From the NCBI RefSeq assembly GCF_029893105.1, contig NZ_JARXWG010000001.1, positions 62,001 to 126,000 of the forward strand: a stretch of 64,000 nucleotides of DNA, read 5' to 3'. A model generated the notes under the pieces. The model was not told the DNA's origin. It ran no database searches and worked only from the letters and a program-made list of their open reading frames with translations. A program made the position numbers and the translations under genes. This document shows positions 45,357 to 55,013 of the stretch, one piece after another (positions within the stretch are counted from its first letter, which is position 1; every line of letters starts with the position of its first letter). Source of the stretch: Parabacteroides sp. PF5-9. Its GTDB lineage: Bacteria > Bacteroidota > Bacteroidia > Bacteroidales > Tannerellaceae.

Positions 45357-46460
45357 TTATTTCAATTTAATCACTTCACTACCAGCCAACAGGAAAGCGC
45401 CTGTACCATAGACTTCCCAGCTATCTTCATTGAAGTTTTTGCGCGGATCGGCACCGATCGGTTGTACCCAGCCAATACGGCCTTCTTCATTGACGCAATT
45501 ATTCAAGGCGATCCAACATTTTTCGATGGCTGGTTTGAAGGTGGCACGATCCAATAATCCGTTATTTACGCCCCAGGCAAAAGCGTAACAGAAGAAACCA
45601 GAACCGCTGACTTCTCCTCCCGGATAAGATGCCGGATCAAGGAGACTGGCTCTCCAGAGGCCATCTTCCTGTTGGAGGGTGATGATACGGCCGGCCATCT
45701 CTTTGAATAGTTGTTCATAGAAAGGGCGTTGGGGATAATCAGCGGGTAATTCCTGTAAAATACGTGCCAGTCCACCCATCACCCAACCGTTGCCGCGTGA
45801 CCAGAAAATACGTTCTCCATTGGCTTCCCAACGATCAAGGCTGTCACCTTTGATCACATAATTCAGATCGCGGGCAAAAAGTTTTTCTTCTTTATTGTAT
45901 AACAGATCGTAACTCTCCTTGAAATAAAGGTCGCTTGCTTCGGCATATTTTTGGTCTCCGGTGATACGGCTCATTTTGGCAAAGACCGGAGGTCCCATAA
46001 ACAGTGCATCACACCACCACCATTTAATCACCTCAATCCCTCTGAATGGATAAGGTTTGCTCAAGAAAATGTCCAATGTATCGATAGTTGGTTGAATCAT
46101 TTTCTGTTGTTTTTCGATCCGGTATAAATCGAGGTATGTCTGGCATATGACAATGTCGTCGGCGTGATACCAACGCTCTTTGGGTTGCCATTGTGTCGAA
46201 TCATTACCCATAGCCATCATCGCATCGTAAATGGTCTGCGACTGGGTCGTTTGCCAAGCGGCGAACATACCGGCATAGAATGCTCCGTTGGTCCAGTCGT
46301 TTTGTTTATGTTTGGGGTGTCTGATCTGCCATTCGGCCACCTTATTCATGGTTGTTTTTATGACTTCGGGATTAAAAGCAGGGTTGTTGTTTTTCTCACT
46401 GCACGATTGGGTCATTAATAGTAGAAATAGACCCATTAAGGATAAAATTGTCTTTTTCAT
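45357..46460 (-). CDS. GH88/GH105-family unsaturated glucuronyl/rhamnogalacturonyl hydrolase lipoprotein
   Basis: 367 residues; lipobox MTQSC (Cys20). The (alpha/alpha)6 barrel shows WTNGAFYAGMFAAWQTT, YHADDIVICQTYLDLYRIEK (catalytic Asp candidate), WWWCDALFMGPPVFAKMS, FWSRGNGWVMGGLARIL and EVSGSGFFCYAFAWGVNNG, all typical of YteR-like GH105 proteins. It removes unsaturated uronic acid left by polysaccharide lyases. This fits the pectate-lyase-fold protein of the 4-15 kb locus, though the two are 30 kb apart. Single gene with its own terminator. Confidence 0.9.
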   Translation of the reverse strand: MKKTILSLMGLFLLLMTQSCSEKNNNPAFNPEVIKTTMNKVAEWQIRHPKHKQNDWTNGAFYAGMFAAWQTTQSQTIYDAMMAMGNDSTQWQPKERWYHADDIVICQTYLDLYRIEKQQKMIQPTIDTLDIFLSKPYPFRGIEVIKWWWCDALFMGPPVFAKMSRITGDQKYAEASDLYFKESYDLLYNKEEKLFARDLNYVIKGDSLDRWEANGERIFWSRGNGWVMGGLARILQELPADYPQRPFYEQLFKEMAGRIITLQQEDGLWRASLLDPASYPGGEVSGSGFFCYAFAWGVNNGLLDRATFKPAIEKCWIALNNCVNEEGRIGWVQPIGADPRKNFNEDSWEVYGTGAFLLAGSEVIKLK

Positions 46461-46595
46461 GGAATAATAGTTTTCAATTAGATGTATGGATTAACATTGT
46501 TTTTCATCAGTTCGAGAAATGAAATCAAGGCAAAGATAATCATTTCAATGAGTTGACCTAATACTTTATAGGCAGATAACTTATCGTTTTTACTC

Positions 46596-46603
46596 TATCT
46601 TTG
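46596..46603 (+). promoter_or_regulatory. -7 promoter box TATCTTTG
   Basis: Fits TAnnTTTGC, 20 bp before the ATG at 46623; supports that start over the upstream TTG. Confidence 0.5.
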
Positions 46604-46622
46604 CAGCTTATTGACAGCACGA

Positions 46623-47162
46623 ATGATGAACCTTGAAAATAGACTTTCCGAACGTATACATATGCAAGATATCCAAGAGATTCTTTTATTTGTTGAGGGT
46701 GATAACGACCGAAAACAGACGTTGTATGAGTTGATATTCCATACAGACGAGATGATCGGTTATCAGACGTTATGGGTCTGCTGCCATTTTAATTCTTCCG
46801 AGAACAGATGGTTGTATGAGAAGCAGAACGAATTGATTGATGAGGTGCTTCAATGTACTCATCCGGGGAAGCGCCGTCTTCTTTTAAACCTACTTTATCG
46901 TCAACCTCTCATACAGCCTCCCCGAACCGATTTTCTGGATTTTTGCCTGGAGCGGATGATTTCCAAAGAAGAACTTTCCGGGGTACAATCTCTTTGTATC
47001 AAGCTAGCCTATGAGCTATGTCGTCCAATCCCTGAATTACTCCAGGAGTTTCGTTCGATATTGGACATCATGGAGCCGAATTTGTTACCTCCATCTTTAC
47101 GTGCCGTACACAGAAACGTACTTAAAGCCATGAAAAAGGGGAGAAGTTTACAGCGTTATTGA
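46623..47162 (+). CDS. conserved hypothetical helical protein (HEAT-like)
   Basis: 179 residues from the ATG at 46623. All-helical, with repeats such as DRKQTLYELIFHTDEMIGYQTLWVC and GKRRLLLNLLYRQPLI suggesting HEAT-like helix pairs. No known catalytic site. It is close to the TIGR02757 gene, whose frame extends into its stop region, and the two probably form an operon. Confidence 0.7.
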   Translation: MMNLENRLSERIHMQDIQEILLFVEGDNDRKQTLYELIFHTDEMIGYQTLWVCCHFNSSENRWLYEKQNELIDEVLQCTHPGKRRLLLNLLYRQPLIQPPRTDFLDFCLERMISKEELSGVQSLCIKLAYELCRPIPELLQEFRSILDIMEPNLLPPSLRAVHRNVLKAMKKGRSLQRY

Positions 47163-47173
47163 AGCCGTGTTTT

Positions 47174-47956
47174 ATGCCAGTTAATTATTCAACAGAAGCA
47201 TTAAAAGAGTTACTCGATCTGACGGCTATGCGTTACAATGCGGTGGCGTTTATCGAAAAGGATCCGATCTTGTTTCCACACAGATATAAACGCAAACAGG
47301 ATATAGAGATTTCTGCTTTCTTAACGGCTACCATCGCATGGGGAAAGCGAAGTATAATCCTAAAGTCGGCTGCTAAAATGCACGATTTAATGGGCAATTC
47401 TCCGTATGATTATATTATGGGGAAGGGGTATGAACGGCTGGAACAACAAAATATCCATCGTACTTTTTTCAGTGATGATATGGCTTATTTGTGTCGTGGA
47501 CTACATGCCATTTATCAACAATACGATAGTTGCGAGTCGTTGTTCTCATCATTGCCTGGTGATGAGGACCGGATCTGGAAAGGAATCTCTCTTTTTCGTA
47601 CATCCATTTACAAGGCCAATGAAGCGGAGAACCACAAAAGCCTGAAACATATCTCCAACCCCGCAAAATCGGCCTGTAAACGCATGCATCTTGCTTTGCG
47701 ATGGCTGGTACGGAATGATGGAATTGTGGATCTCGGATTATGGAAAGCGTTGTCACCGGCCGAACTGTTTATCCCCCTGGATACACATGTGATATCAACT
47801 GCACGGTCGCTTGGATTGTTATTACGGACACAAAATGACCGTAAGGCTGTGGAGGAACTGACCACCCAGCTGCGTCGGTTTAACGCCACCGATCCGATCC
47901 TGTATGATTTTGCCCTGTTTGGCTTGGGAGAGAGCAAATCCTTAGGTATGGCATAG
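47174..47956 (+). CDS. TIGR02757 family protein
   Basis: 260 residues from the ATG at 47174. Shows the conserved family pattern: AMRYNAVAFIEKDPILFPHRY, DIEISAFLTATIAWGKRSIILK, SACKRMHLALRWLVRNDGIVDLGLW and ELFIPLDTHVISTARSLGL, with an end (YDFALFGLG) reminiscent of helix-hairpin-helix DNA glycosylases. The function is not established; DNA repair is a structural inference. Twelve base pairs after the upstream helical-protein gene. Confidence 0.85.
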   Translation: MPVNYSTEALKELLDLTAMRYNAVAFIEKDPILFPHRYKRKQDIEISAFLTATIAWGKRSIILKSAAKMHDLMGNSPYDYIMGKGYERLEQQNIHRTFFSDDMAYLCRGLHAIYQQYDSCESLFSSLPGDEDRIWKGISLFRTSIYKANEAENHKSLKHISNPAKSACKRMHLALRWLVRNDGIVDLGLWKALSPAELFIPLDTHVISTARSLGLLLRTQNDRKAVEELTTQLRRFNATDPILYDFALFGLGESKSLGMA

Positions 47957-47970
47957 AATCGGTTTTGCGA

Positions 47971-48945
47971 TTAATTCGCTATTTCATCAACAATCCGGTG
48001 CTGCTCTTCAAAGAAAAGTCGCCGCTCTTTTCCTCCACTTCCGGAGATTAATGTAGAGACTTTTGTCATCGCATGCACCCACTCCCGCAATTTTTCACAT
48101 GTTGTACGGTCGTAATTGAAAGGCGCCTGAAGCATATCTCTTTTAAAAAAGCAGAAACAGTCGGTTTTTGAAAAATGGTAGGAATAATACATCCCGATAT
48201 TTGTACTGGCCACATAGAGCGTAAACTCCCCTTCGCATAAACTGATATTCGCATCATACGATCCTCTGCTCAACGCTTCCAGATTGTTTAATACATTGTG
48301 AATATCTTGTTTGATCTGTTTTATCTCTTCTGCTGTCAATAAATAGAGTTTTTGGAAATAGAGAATGTCGCTCATCAGATTCCTGATCACCGATGTATCC
48401 CAGATATAGAGTATGGATTCATACCTGTGGTATACCTCTTTTAATTTTCTGTGATAATTCAGGATAGCCGGGGGGAGGTGCCAGGATGAATAATGGTAGA
48501 ACTCTTCCGATCCGATGAAAAAATGACCCCATTTAAAATATAAGAATTTGCATAACTCCGGAAAACCAATACAGAATTCAAGCGGTAAGGAGTCAAAAAC
48601 TGTGCCCATTTCAACCTCTGTTTCATACAATTTCCAATTGTATTGCATAAAATCAGTAGTCTGATTGATAAGCGTATCAAAAGATTTTACAACGGTAGGG
48701 GGCATCAAAGAAAAAGAAGAGAGATTCTCTTCTTCTTTTAATAGTCCATCCAATGAGATCCCATAAACAGCAGCTAATTTATACACTTCTTCAACAGTAA
48801 ACAACACTCTGCCGCTGAGTCTTCTGGATGCAGACTCCCGTTCTATTTTTAAGATATCGGCTATTTCTGTAACCAATAAACTCCTTTTCGGAATTTTCTG
48901 AAGAAGTAACTCTACAAATCGTTCTATTATGTTTGTCTTTTTCAT
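47971..48945 (-). CDS. XRE-type transcription regulator with a long helical sensor region
   Basis: 324 residues. N-terminal HTH at ~24-70 (LVTEIADILKIERESASRRLSGRVLFTVEEVYKLAAVYGISLDGLL), then ~250 residues of unrecognised mostly helical sequence rich in aromatics (LCKFLYFKWGHFFIGSEEFYHYSSW). This layout is frequent among Bacteroidales orphan regulators. The target genes are unknown. The 500-bp region upstream (48946-49382) shows no gene. Confidence 0.75.
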   Translation of the reverse strand: MKKTNIIERFVELLLQKIPKRSLLVTEIADILKIERESASRRLSGRVLFTVEEVYKLAAVYGISLDGLLKEEENLSSFSLMPPTVVKSFDTLINQTTDFMQYNWKLYETEVEMGTVFDSLPLEFCIGFPELCKFLYFKWGHFFIGSEEFYHYSSWHLPPAILNYHRKLKEVYHRYESILYIWDTSVIRNLMSDILYFQKLYLLTAEEIKQIKQDIHNVLNNLEALSRGSYDANISLCEGEFTLYVASTNIGMYYSYHFSKTDCFCFFKRDMLQAPFNYDRTTCEKLREWVHAMTKVSTLISGSGGKERRLFFEEQHRIVDEIAN

Positions 48946-49382
48946 AGTTAATACAGAATTGGCATTGGTCGTAGAACTCGTTGTAAAGATAATAAAAAGA
49001 ATGAGACGACAATGTTAATTTTCATATTTATAGGCTGATTTTCAACTACTAAACAAGCTGTTTTTAATTGTTTGTTTGTTGTGATCGACATTTAGTTTTT
49101 ATGAAATGCGTATTTTCAAGGCATGCATTTCTTTTTTGTTTCAGCTACAAAAGTGGAAAATTTGTATTCGGCCACAAAGACATGTTATGATTGACGAGGA
49201 AGAAATCAGATATTTTTGTGCTGATTATGGTTGATCCAGACAAAATATGACTGAGTTGTTTGTATTTTGATTAAAATTCGTCATTTTGAGCGTATAATAT
49301 AAAAAAACAGGATCATGGTTAGAGATATGGGAATTAGCGGGATTAATTTGTGATAATCCGGCTAACACTCTGAAAATAAAGA

Positions 49383-49430
49383 GAGGGTCTGAAAACGTCT
49401 TTTCAGCGTTTTTCAGACCCTCCTGTTTTT
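49383..49430. terminator. strong terminator hairpin
   Basis: GAGGGTCTGAAAA and TTTTCAGACCCTC form a 13-bp stem with T-rich ends on both sides. It lies downstream of the Gly-rich gene (minus strand). Confidence 0.8.
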
Positions 49431-49451
49431 CCTTTTTAGAAAGAAAGCGAT

Positions 49452-49994
49452 TTAATTCCGTTGTGGGCGACCTCCTCCTGGAGCTCCACCGCCTTGTGGC
49501 TGACGGGAAAGTCTCTCTTTGTTTTGTTGATTCAATTCACTTTCAATGGGTGCCCATTTCGCATACTGCTCTTCGGTCAGGAGTTTTTTCATTTTTTTCT
49601 CCCTGTTGGCAATATCTTTATCGGTTTCGCCTGGAGTCACTTTTCTTTGTGACGGGCCAAAGTTTACGGATGCCGCACCGGCACCTCCGCCTCCGCCCAT
49701 TTCACCGCCCATTCCTCCGCCGGGTGCTCCACCGCCTCCGCGGCCTCCACGGCCTCCGCCTTCACCACCGCCCGACTGAGTGGGGAAAAGTTTGTTGGCC
49801 TGTGTCAAATAAATTTTGTACACCTCCTTGCGTTGCTTCTCGTCTAAAGCGAGTTCTTTTTCGAGTTGTTCTGCTTTTTGCTCTGCAAACTCTTTTGGAG
49901 TCACCCGTTGTGGCCTCTCGCCTTGTGCATAAACTGATAAACTGATCAGCGCCATTATCACAGCCAAAGAAAATTTTAAAAACACTGTTTTCAT
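49452..49994 (-). CDS. secreted Spy/DUF4890-like protein with a Gly-rich insert
   Basis: 180 residues; signal peptide ending YAQ. Helical segments KEFAEQKAEQLEKELALDEKQRKEVYKIYL and DIANREKKMKKLLTEEQYAKW flank a Gly-rich low-complexity stretch (~73-110, GGRGGRGGGGAPGGG) and the C-terminus is also Gly/Pro-rich. Matches periplasmic stress-type proteins (Spy or DUF4890-like) of Bacteroidetes. The Gly stretch is coded by GC-rich repeats and may vary in length between strains. Confidence 0.75.
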   Translation of the reverse strand: MKTVFLKFSLAVIMALISLSVYAQGERPQRVTPKEFAEQKAEQLEKELALDEKQRKEVYKIYLTQANKLFPTQSGGGEGGGRGGRGGGGAPGGGMGGEMGGGGGAGAASVNFGPSQRKVTPGETDKDIANREKKMKKLLTEEQYAKWAPIESELNQQNKERLSRQPQGGGAPGGGRPQRN

Positions 49995-50330
49995 ACTCGA
50001 GATAGTTAAACTGTTTGTAATGTGATTTTATCGTAACAAATATAAAATTATTTATAATAAATAAAACATAAAAATAGAATCGACGTAAAAATAGTTTTAA
50101 TCGACAAAAACGGTTTATTTCCTGACATACAGTAAGTGTAACTCCGCATCATTTCAGAAAAACACAATGGAGCGGTTACCGGTAAGTAGAAAACAGAACG
50201 GGGTGCGCTTAAACATATTTTAACGAAGAAATTGTTTGTTTCAATTAAAGTGTGAGGAATAGATTCTGATCTAAAGTCTTTTTCTACATCTGCCTGTAGG
50301 TAAAATTGCACCATCAAAACCCTTTTTCTG

Positions 50331-50434
50331 TTAGAGGTACGTCTAAAACAATTTAGAGGTACCTCTAAACGGATTTACACCTACCTCTAAATGAATTTAG
50401 ACGTACCTCTAACAGAAAACAGAGCTACGTCTGA
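50331..50434. repeat. array of five 22-bp-period palindromes (GTAC-centred)
   Basis: Palindrome centres at 50338/39, 50360/61, 50382/83, 50404/05 and 50426/27, exactly 22 bp apart; the clearest unit is TTTAGAGGTACCTCTAAA. Other units have one to four mismatches that often keep dyad symmetry. It lies 150 bp upstream of tRNA-Asn in the otherwise gene-free 49995-50585. Confidence 0.85.
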
Positions 50435-50585
50435 TAAATTTATCTTTCAGATGTAACAGAAAACAGTACCTGTTGCTTCTCAAAAATGGAGCAGGGGAAC
50501 AAAGAAAAAGAACCGATCATTTGCAAATTGGGAAATAAGTCTTAACTTTGCACTGCTTTTTGAGAAAAGTGCTTTTGAAACAAAT

Positions 50586-50659
50586 TCTTCCTTAGCTCAG
50601 TTGGTTAGAGCATCTGACTGTTAATCAGAGGGTCCTTGGTTCAAGTCCAAGAGGAAGAG
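50586..50659 (+). tRNA. tRNA-Asn (anticodon GTT)
   Basis: 74 nt cloverleaf: acceptor TCTTCCT/AGGAAGA, anticodon stem TCTGA/TCAGA with loop CTGTTAA, T arm CTTGG-TTCAAGT-CCAAG. The CCA end is not encoded. The 328 bp after it, up to the MFS gene, contain a -7 box (TATATTTG at 50735-50742) but no gene. Confidence 0.96.
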
Positions 50660-50987
50660 CAAAAGAAGAGGGATTCGATGAATCCTTTTTTTGTCGATTA
50701 TAGTTGAGAAATTAGTTATTCTTCCGAAATGTTATATATTTGCAGCATAGAGTAGTTCGCCGTTAGTATTTTCAAGTAGGCTTGATTCTGCTCAAATTTC
50801 ATTACTTTTATATTAAATGACTCTTTGTATGTGGTCTATCAAAAAATGGTAATCAGACAGGTACTCTAAACCTGTAACAATTTCTGCTTTATTCGTTTGG
50901 ATGTGTCTTCCTCTCTACATCCACCTCTATTTTTATATTCATTACTCATTTTATTCAGGTGCGTATAACGGCGTACTATTTATCATT

Positions 50988-52217
50988 ATGGAAAATTGGA
51001 AAAAAGTCTTTGCTATAATTTGGACAGGGCAGTTCCTGTCTATATTAACCAGTACAATTGTCAACTTTGCAGTTATTCTGTGGATCAGTCTGGAGACAGG
51101 CTCTGCTGAAATGTTGGCTTGGGCAGCCATTGCGGCCTTATTGCCTCAAGCGATACTGGGACCCCTCGCTGGGGTATTTATTGACCGTTGGAATCGTAAA
51201 TTAGTGATGATTCTGGCGGATGGTTTTATTGCGTTATGTACGTTCTTGATGGCTTTGCTCTTTTATGTTGAGGTGGCTGAGATGTGGCATATTTTCGTAC
51301 TGCTTGGACTGCGCTCGGTCGGCTCTGCTTTTCATATGCCGGCTATGCAGGCCTCCGTTCCGCTTCTGGCTCCCCAAGAGCAGTTGGCACGGGTGGCAGG
51401 GATCGAACAGATTATTTTCTCGGCAGGGAATATTGCCGGTCCGGCTCTGGGAGCCTTGTTTATCTCGATCTGGGAGATGGAATATGTATTGCTGTTGGAT
51501 ATTGCGGGGGCTATTGTGGCATGCCTTTCATTGTTGTGTATTCATATTCCTAATCCCGCGAAGAAGGAGGAGCAGATCAGGAATGTATTTCGTGAGATGA
51601 AAGAGGGTGTTGGTGTTGTATGGAAAAACCGGGGATTAAGCTGGATCTTTCTGTTCTCGATTCTTACCACTTTCTTTCTTATGCCGGTCAGTGTCATGTT
51701 TCCGTTGATGACTTTAAACCATTTTGAAGGGAATACTTTCCAGGTGAGTTTGGTTGAAGTGATTTGGAGTGTCGGAGCACTGTTGGGCGGAGCGATTATG
51801 GGTCTGAAGGTCTATCGGGTAAATAAAGTGGTGTTGGTTAATTCCATGTATATCGTTTTAGGCTTGTCTTTCTTGTTTTCGGGGCTTCTTCCTTCCGGTG
51901 GTTTCGTACTGTTTGTGCTATTAACGGCTGTCGGAGGGATCTCCGGTGCGGTTTATAACTCTTCGTTTACAGCCATTGTACAGACGAATATTTCTCCGGA
52001 AGCTTTAGGGCGGGTATTCTCTATGTTTTATACAGTAAGTCTGATTCCTTCGATGATTGGCTTGATCGGTATCGGTTTTTTTGCAGATCATCTCGGACTG
52101 ACCACCTCTTTTCTGGTGTGCGGAAGTATTATTGTCGGCATCGGCATAATTGCCTTCTCTACGCCATCGGCGATTCGGGTAGATCAAAGGGGGGGAATAA
52201 ATAAAAAAGGCCTCTGA
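50988..52217 (+). CDS. MFS transporter (MefA/enterobactin-exporter-like)
   Basis: 409 residues from the ATG at 50988 (MENWKKVFAIIWTGQFLS); the 29 upstream codons are not protein-like. Twelve predicted helices; the loop FIDRWNRKLVMILADG is the MFS motif A variant of the DHA3/MefA type, and motif-like GRVFSMFYTVSLIPSM is in the second half. Likely proton-driven drug or metabolite exporter in the inner membrane. Followed by a strong terminator. Confidence 0.88.
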   Translation: MENWKKVFAIIWTGQFLSILTSTIVNFAVILWISLETGSAEMLAWAAIAALLPQAILGPLAGVFIDRWNRKLVMILADGFIALCTFLMALLFYVEVAEMWHIFVLLGLRSVGSAFHMPAMQASVPLLAPQEQLARVAGIEQIIFSAGNIAGPALGALFISIWEMEYVLLLDIAGAIVACLSLLCIHIPNPAKKEEQIRNVFREMKEGVGVVWKNRGLSWIFLFSILTTFFLMPVSVMFPLMTLNHFEGNTFQVSLVEVIWSVGALLGGAIMGLKVYRVNKVVLVNSMYIVLGLSFLFSGLLPSGGFVLFVLLTAVGGISGAVYNSSFTAIVQTNISPEALGRVFSMFYTVSLIPSMIGLIGIGFFADHLGLTTSFLVCGSIIVGIGIIAFSTPSAIRVDQRGGINKKGL

Positions 52218-52242
52218 TACATAAACGTATCAGAGGCCTTTT
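52205..52242 (+). terminator. intrinsic terminator of the MFS gene
   Basis: AAAAGGCCTCTGATAC and GTATCAGAGGCCTTTT form a perfect 16-bp stem. Confidence 0.88.
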
Positions 52243-52248
52243 CAGGTG

Positions 52249-52263
52249 GTACTCGAAGGGGGA
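52249..52263. other. left attachment repeat
   Basis: GTACTCGAAGGGGGA, identical to the 3' end of tRNA-Leu at 62545-62559. Confidence 0.8.
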
Positions 52264-52395
52264 GTAAGATAAATGCAATATTTCGATACCTTAAAACGCC
52301 TGAAACATAGATGTATTCACGGATAAATGCAATTTTATCAGCCACTTACAAAACAGCAAAAAGATTGCGTTAAATTGCAGATAATTGCGTTTTGT

Positions 52396-52439
52396 GGTGC
52401 AAGTGTGGTGCAAGATTATTATATTTGCACCACCGACAT
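52396..52439. repeat. left-end TGTGGTGCAA repeats, candidate integrase arm sites
   Basis: TGTGGTGCAAG occurs twice in near tandem, followed by the inverted TTGCACCACC at 52426-52435. The same near-tandem pair occurs at the right end (62470-62490). Confidence 0.65.
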
Positions 52440-52454
52440 CTAAAAGTGGATAAT

Positions 52455-53789
52455 ATGGCAACTGTTACGGCATTTATACGAACAAGTAAAAAAGACAAAA
52501 ATGTAAACGTTCGCTTCCGGCTTCGGGATGGGCGAGAGAGACAGTTGTTTCATACAAGCGACATAGAACTTCTCCCCTCTGTATGGGATAATACAAAACA
52601 ACAGATCAAAGCTAAAGTTGTATTTGACGAAAAAGAAAGGTTAAGGATAAATAAGGAAATTTCGGATCGGAAAAATTTGATACTTGAACTATACACCGGA
52701 ACGCCAAACAAAGAAATTACTACATCTGAATGGTTGGATAACGAAATAGATAAACATTTACACCCGGAAAAGTACCAATCAAAAGAAAGTGTATTCTTTA
52801 TTCTGTTTGATGAGTTCCTGCTAAAAAGAAAGCTGTCCGATGTCCGGGAAAAGAATTTTATGGTATTGAGAAGGGCACTACAAAGATATGAGTTGTTTAT
52901 CTCTATCGAGGAAAAGAAAGATTTCAAACTGGATATTGAGACGATAACAAGTGACACAATAGAGAGCTTTGAAAGTTTTCTGCGCAATGAGCATTCCTTA
53001 TATGAAGAGTATAAAGAACTCTATAAGAAGTTCCCGGCTATCGTTGGCAGTAACAGAAAAACGCAAAAACCTCAACCAAGAGGTGTGAATACTATCAATG
53101 CCTTGTTTAACAAACTTCGTGCTTTCTTTAACTGGTGTTTGGATAATGAAAAGACCACCAACAGACCATTCAAAGGATATGAAGGCAAACAGGATGTTTA
53201 TGGAACACCTTACTACATAACGATAGAGGAACGCAATCAGATATACAATACTGATATGTCCGGCCGGCCACAGCTGGCGATACAAAGAGATATTTTCGTA
53301 TTCCAATGCCTGATCGGTTGCAGAGTTGGCGACCTCCTTAAAATGACAAAAGAGAGTGTCATAGGTGGAGCGGTTGAATACATTCCCCGCAAGACAAAAG
53401 ACGGAAGACCTATAACGGTAAGAGTTCCGCTGAATGACATAGCCAAAGAGATCATAGCACGATATGAGGATACACCTATAAAACTATTGCCATTCATAAG
53501 CGATCAGAAATACAACGAAGCGATAAAGGAGGTATTCAAGTTGGCAGGCATTACAAGATTGGTGACTGTGATAAATCCCGTGACCGGCAAAGAGAAAAAG
53601 CGACCTATCAACGAGATAGCCTCTTCGCATTTAGCACGCCGATCATTTATCGGGAACTTGTATAAAAAAGTAAAAGACCCGAACCTTGTAGGCTCTTTAT
53701 CCGGGCATAAGGAAGGAAGCCGGGCTTTTGCTCGCTATCGGGATATAGATGAGGAGATGAAAACGGAACTGGTTAAAATGTTGGAATAA
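52455..53789 (+). CDS. tyrosine site-specific recombinase (integrase)
   Basis: 444 residues from the ATG at 52455. N-terminal arm-binding part (MATVTAFIRTSKKDKNVNVRFRL), SAM-like domain (~105-235), catalytic domain (~255-444) with Arg290 (CLIGCRVGD), His392 and Arg395 (SSHLARRSF), His418 (LSGHKEG) and Tyr428 (FARYRD). Adjacent to the left attachment site with possible arm-site repeats in between; predicted to integrate the element at tRNA-Leu. Confidence 0.95.
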   Translation: MATVTAFIRTSKKDKNVNVRFRLRDGRERQLFHTSDIELLPSVWDNTKQQIKAKVVFDEKERLRINKEISDRKNLILELYTGTPNKEITTSEWLDNEIDKHLHPEKYQSKESVFFILFDEFLLKRKLSDVREKNFMVLRRALQRYELFISIEEKKDFKLDIETITSDTIESFESFLRNEHSLYEEYKELYKKFPAIVGSNRKTQKPQPRGVNTINALFNKLRAFFNWCLDNEKTTNRPFKGYEGKQDVYGTPYYITIEERNQIYNTDMSGRPQLAIQRDIFVFQCLIGCRVGDLLKMTKESVIGGAVEYIPRKTKDGRPITVRVPLNDIAKEIIARYEDTPIKLLPFISDQKYNEAIKEVFKLAGITRLVTVINPVTGKEKKRPINEIASSHLARRSFIGNLYKKVKDPNLVGSLSGHKEGSRAFARYRDIDEEMKTELVKMLE

Positions 53790-53799
53790 TAAAGCACAT

Positions 53800-55002
53800 A
53801 TGAATACCGAAAAAATAAAAGAATTAAGTTGGTTTCTTACAAATGCCATAGAGCGGTTTCGTGATCTTGTTGATTATAGTCGACAAATCGATAATGAGGA
53901 AGATTACCTGCCTTGGGATAAAGAATATACAGAAGCACATAGTTTATTTGCGAAAACATCTGAATGGGTCAGGAGTAAATTTAGGCAAGAAGACTTCGAC
54001 CGAGTTTATCAAGAATTCATTGATGAACTACGAGACAATATGTACGAGTATACAGATGACAAACTAATACTTGCTTACATAAATTCCGAATTTGGGGCAA
54101 CATCAGAATATCAACAACACAACAACTTTGCTGAAAGCGAACTTTGGTTTTATGTTGCTTACAATGAGTATGAAGACGAGGCTATCATTAACCAAGGTAA
54201 AGAAGTTGGATTGATCTTAAAACTCAAACAGTCAGTTAAAGAAATACTATCCAAACTTGAAAGTATGTTATTCAACGATGGTGTAAGCCTTTGGCGTTTG
54301 CGGCTTACCCCTTCTTCTTTAGATGCAAAGCTAAATGATCTTTACAAATTTGACAAAGAGGATATTCTCAAAAGACATAAGACAGCCATTCAACTATTAT
54401 CAAGCGACAAGAAAGCCACTCCAAAAGGAATAAGCGACAAGGAAAAAGGCATAATAATTACAGCCCAACTGTATGGTGAAATCAAAGCAGCCGAAGAAGA
54501 AATCAAGAACGAAATCACTAAGTTAGGGAAAGCAGAAAAAGAAACGCTTTATAGCACAGATTGTTTATTATCCGTGCTGGCAAAAGTGGTAGATCTTTAC
54601 AACAAAGAAATCAAACCATATTTCGAGGAGCGTCCGACTGTTTCAGCAATACAAAACCAACCATTCAACCACAAATGGAACGAGAAGCAAATAGCAACAA
54701 TAGCAAAAGAATTAAAAGGATTGGGCAAGATAGACAAAGAAGATGATTTTGCCAAAGTGATGCAAGGCAGACAAGGATGTATCGACTGGAAAACAACGAA
54801 AACGGATCTGAAAATATTCCTATCTTACTTCTGTAAGCAGATTCAATATAGTAATACTGGCATTCCCGAAGTCATCCCAAATAGCAAGTTTCCACAAAAA
54901 GAAGCGGAGTTGTTATTTACCGTAAAAGGTGAAAGGCTTACAAAAGGGACGTTTAGTATATCCAACAATAACGAATACGATGCACTATTTAGCACGATTT
55001 AA
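53800..55002 (+). CDS. hypothetical protein next to the integrase
   Basis: 400 residues, soluble, highly charged and mostly helical. A central region (~215-260; EKGIIITAQLYGEIKAAEEEIKNEITKLGKAEKE) looks coiled-coil. The C-terminal ~100 residues (HKWNEKQIATIAKELKGLGKIDKEDDFAKVM) resemble the short conserved tails of Bacteroidetes element proteins such as RteC-like regulators, but this is weak. It begins 10 bp after the integrase. Confidence 0.6.
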   Translation: MNTEKIKELSWFLTNAIERFRDLVDYSRQIDNEEDYLPWDKEYTEAHSLFAKTSEWVRSKFRQEDFDRVYQEFIDELRDNMYEYTDDKLILAYINSEFGATSEYQQHNNFAESELWFYVAYNEYEDEAIINQGKEVGLILKLKQSVKEILSKLESMLFNDGVSLWRLRLTPSSLDAKLNDLYKFDKEDILKRHKTAIQLLSSDKKATPKGISDKEKGIIITAQLYGEIKAAEEEIKNEITKLGKAEKETLYSTDCLLSVLAKVVDLYNKEIKPYFEERPTVSAIQNQPFNHKWNEKQIATIAKELKGLGKIDKEDDFAKVMQGRQGCIDWKTTKTDLKIFLSYFCKQIQYSNTGIPEVIPNSKFPQKEAELLFTVKGERLTKGTFSISNNNEYDALFSTI

Positions 55003-55013
55003 GCAAAACTATT

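Noticed and set aside
49463-49945. Plus-strand ORF antisense to the Gly-rich gene
   Set aside because: Long only because the GC-rich Gly repeats lack stops on the other strand; gives Pro/His-rich nonsense.
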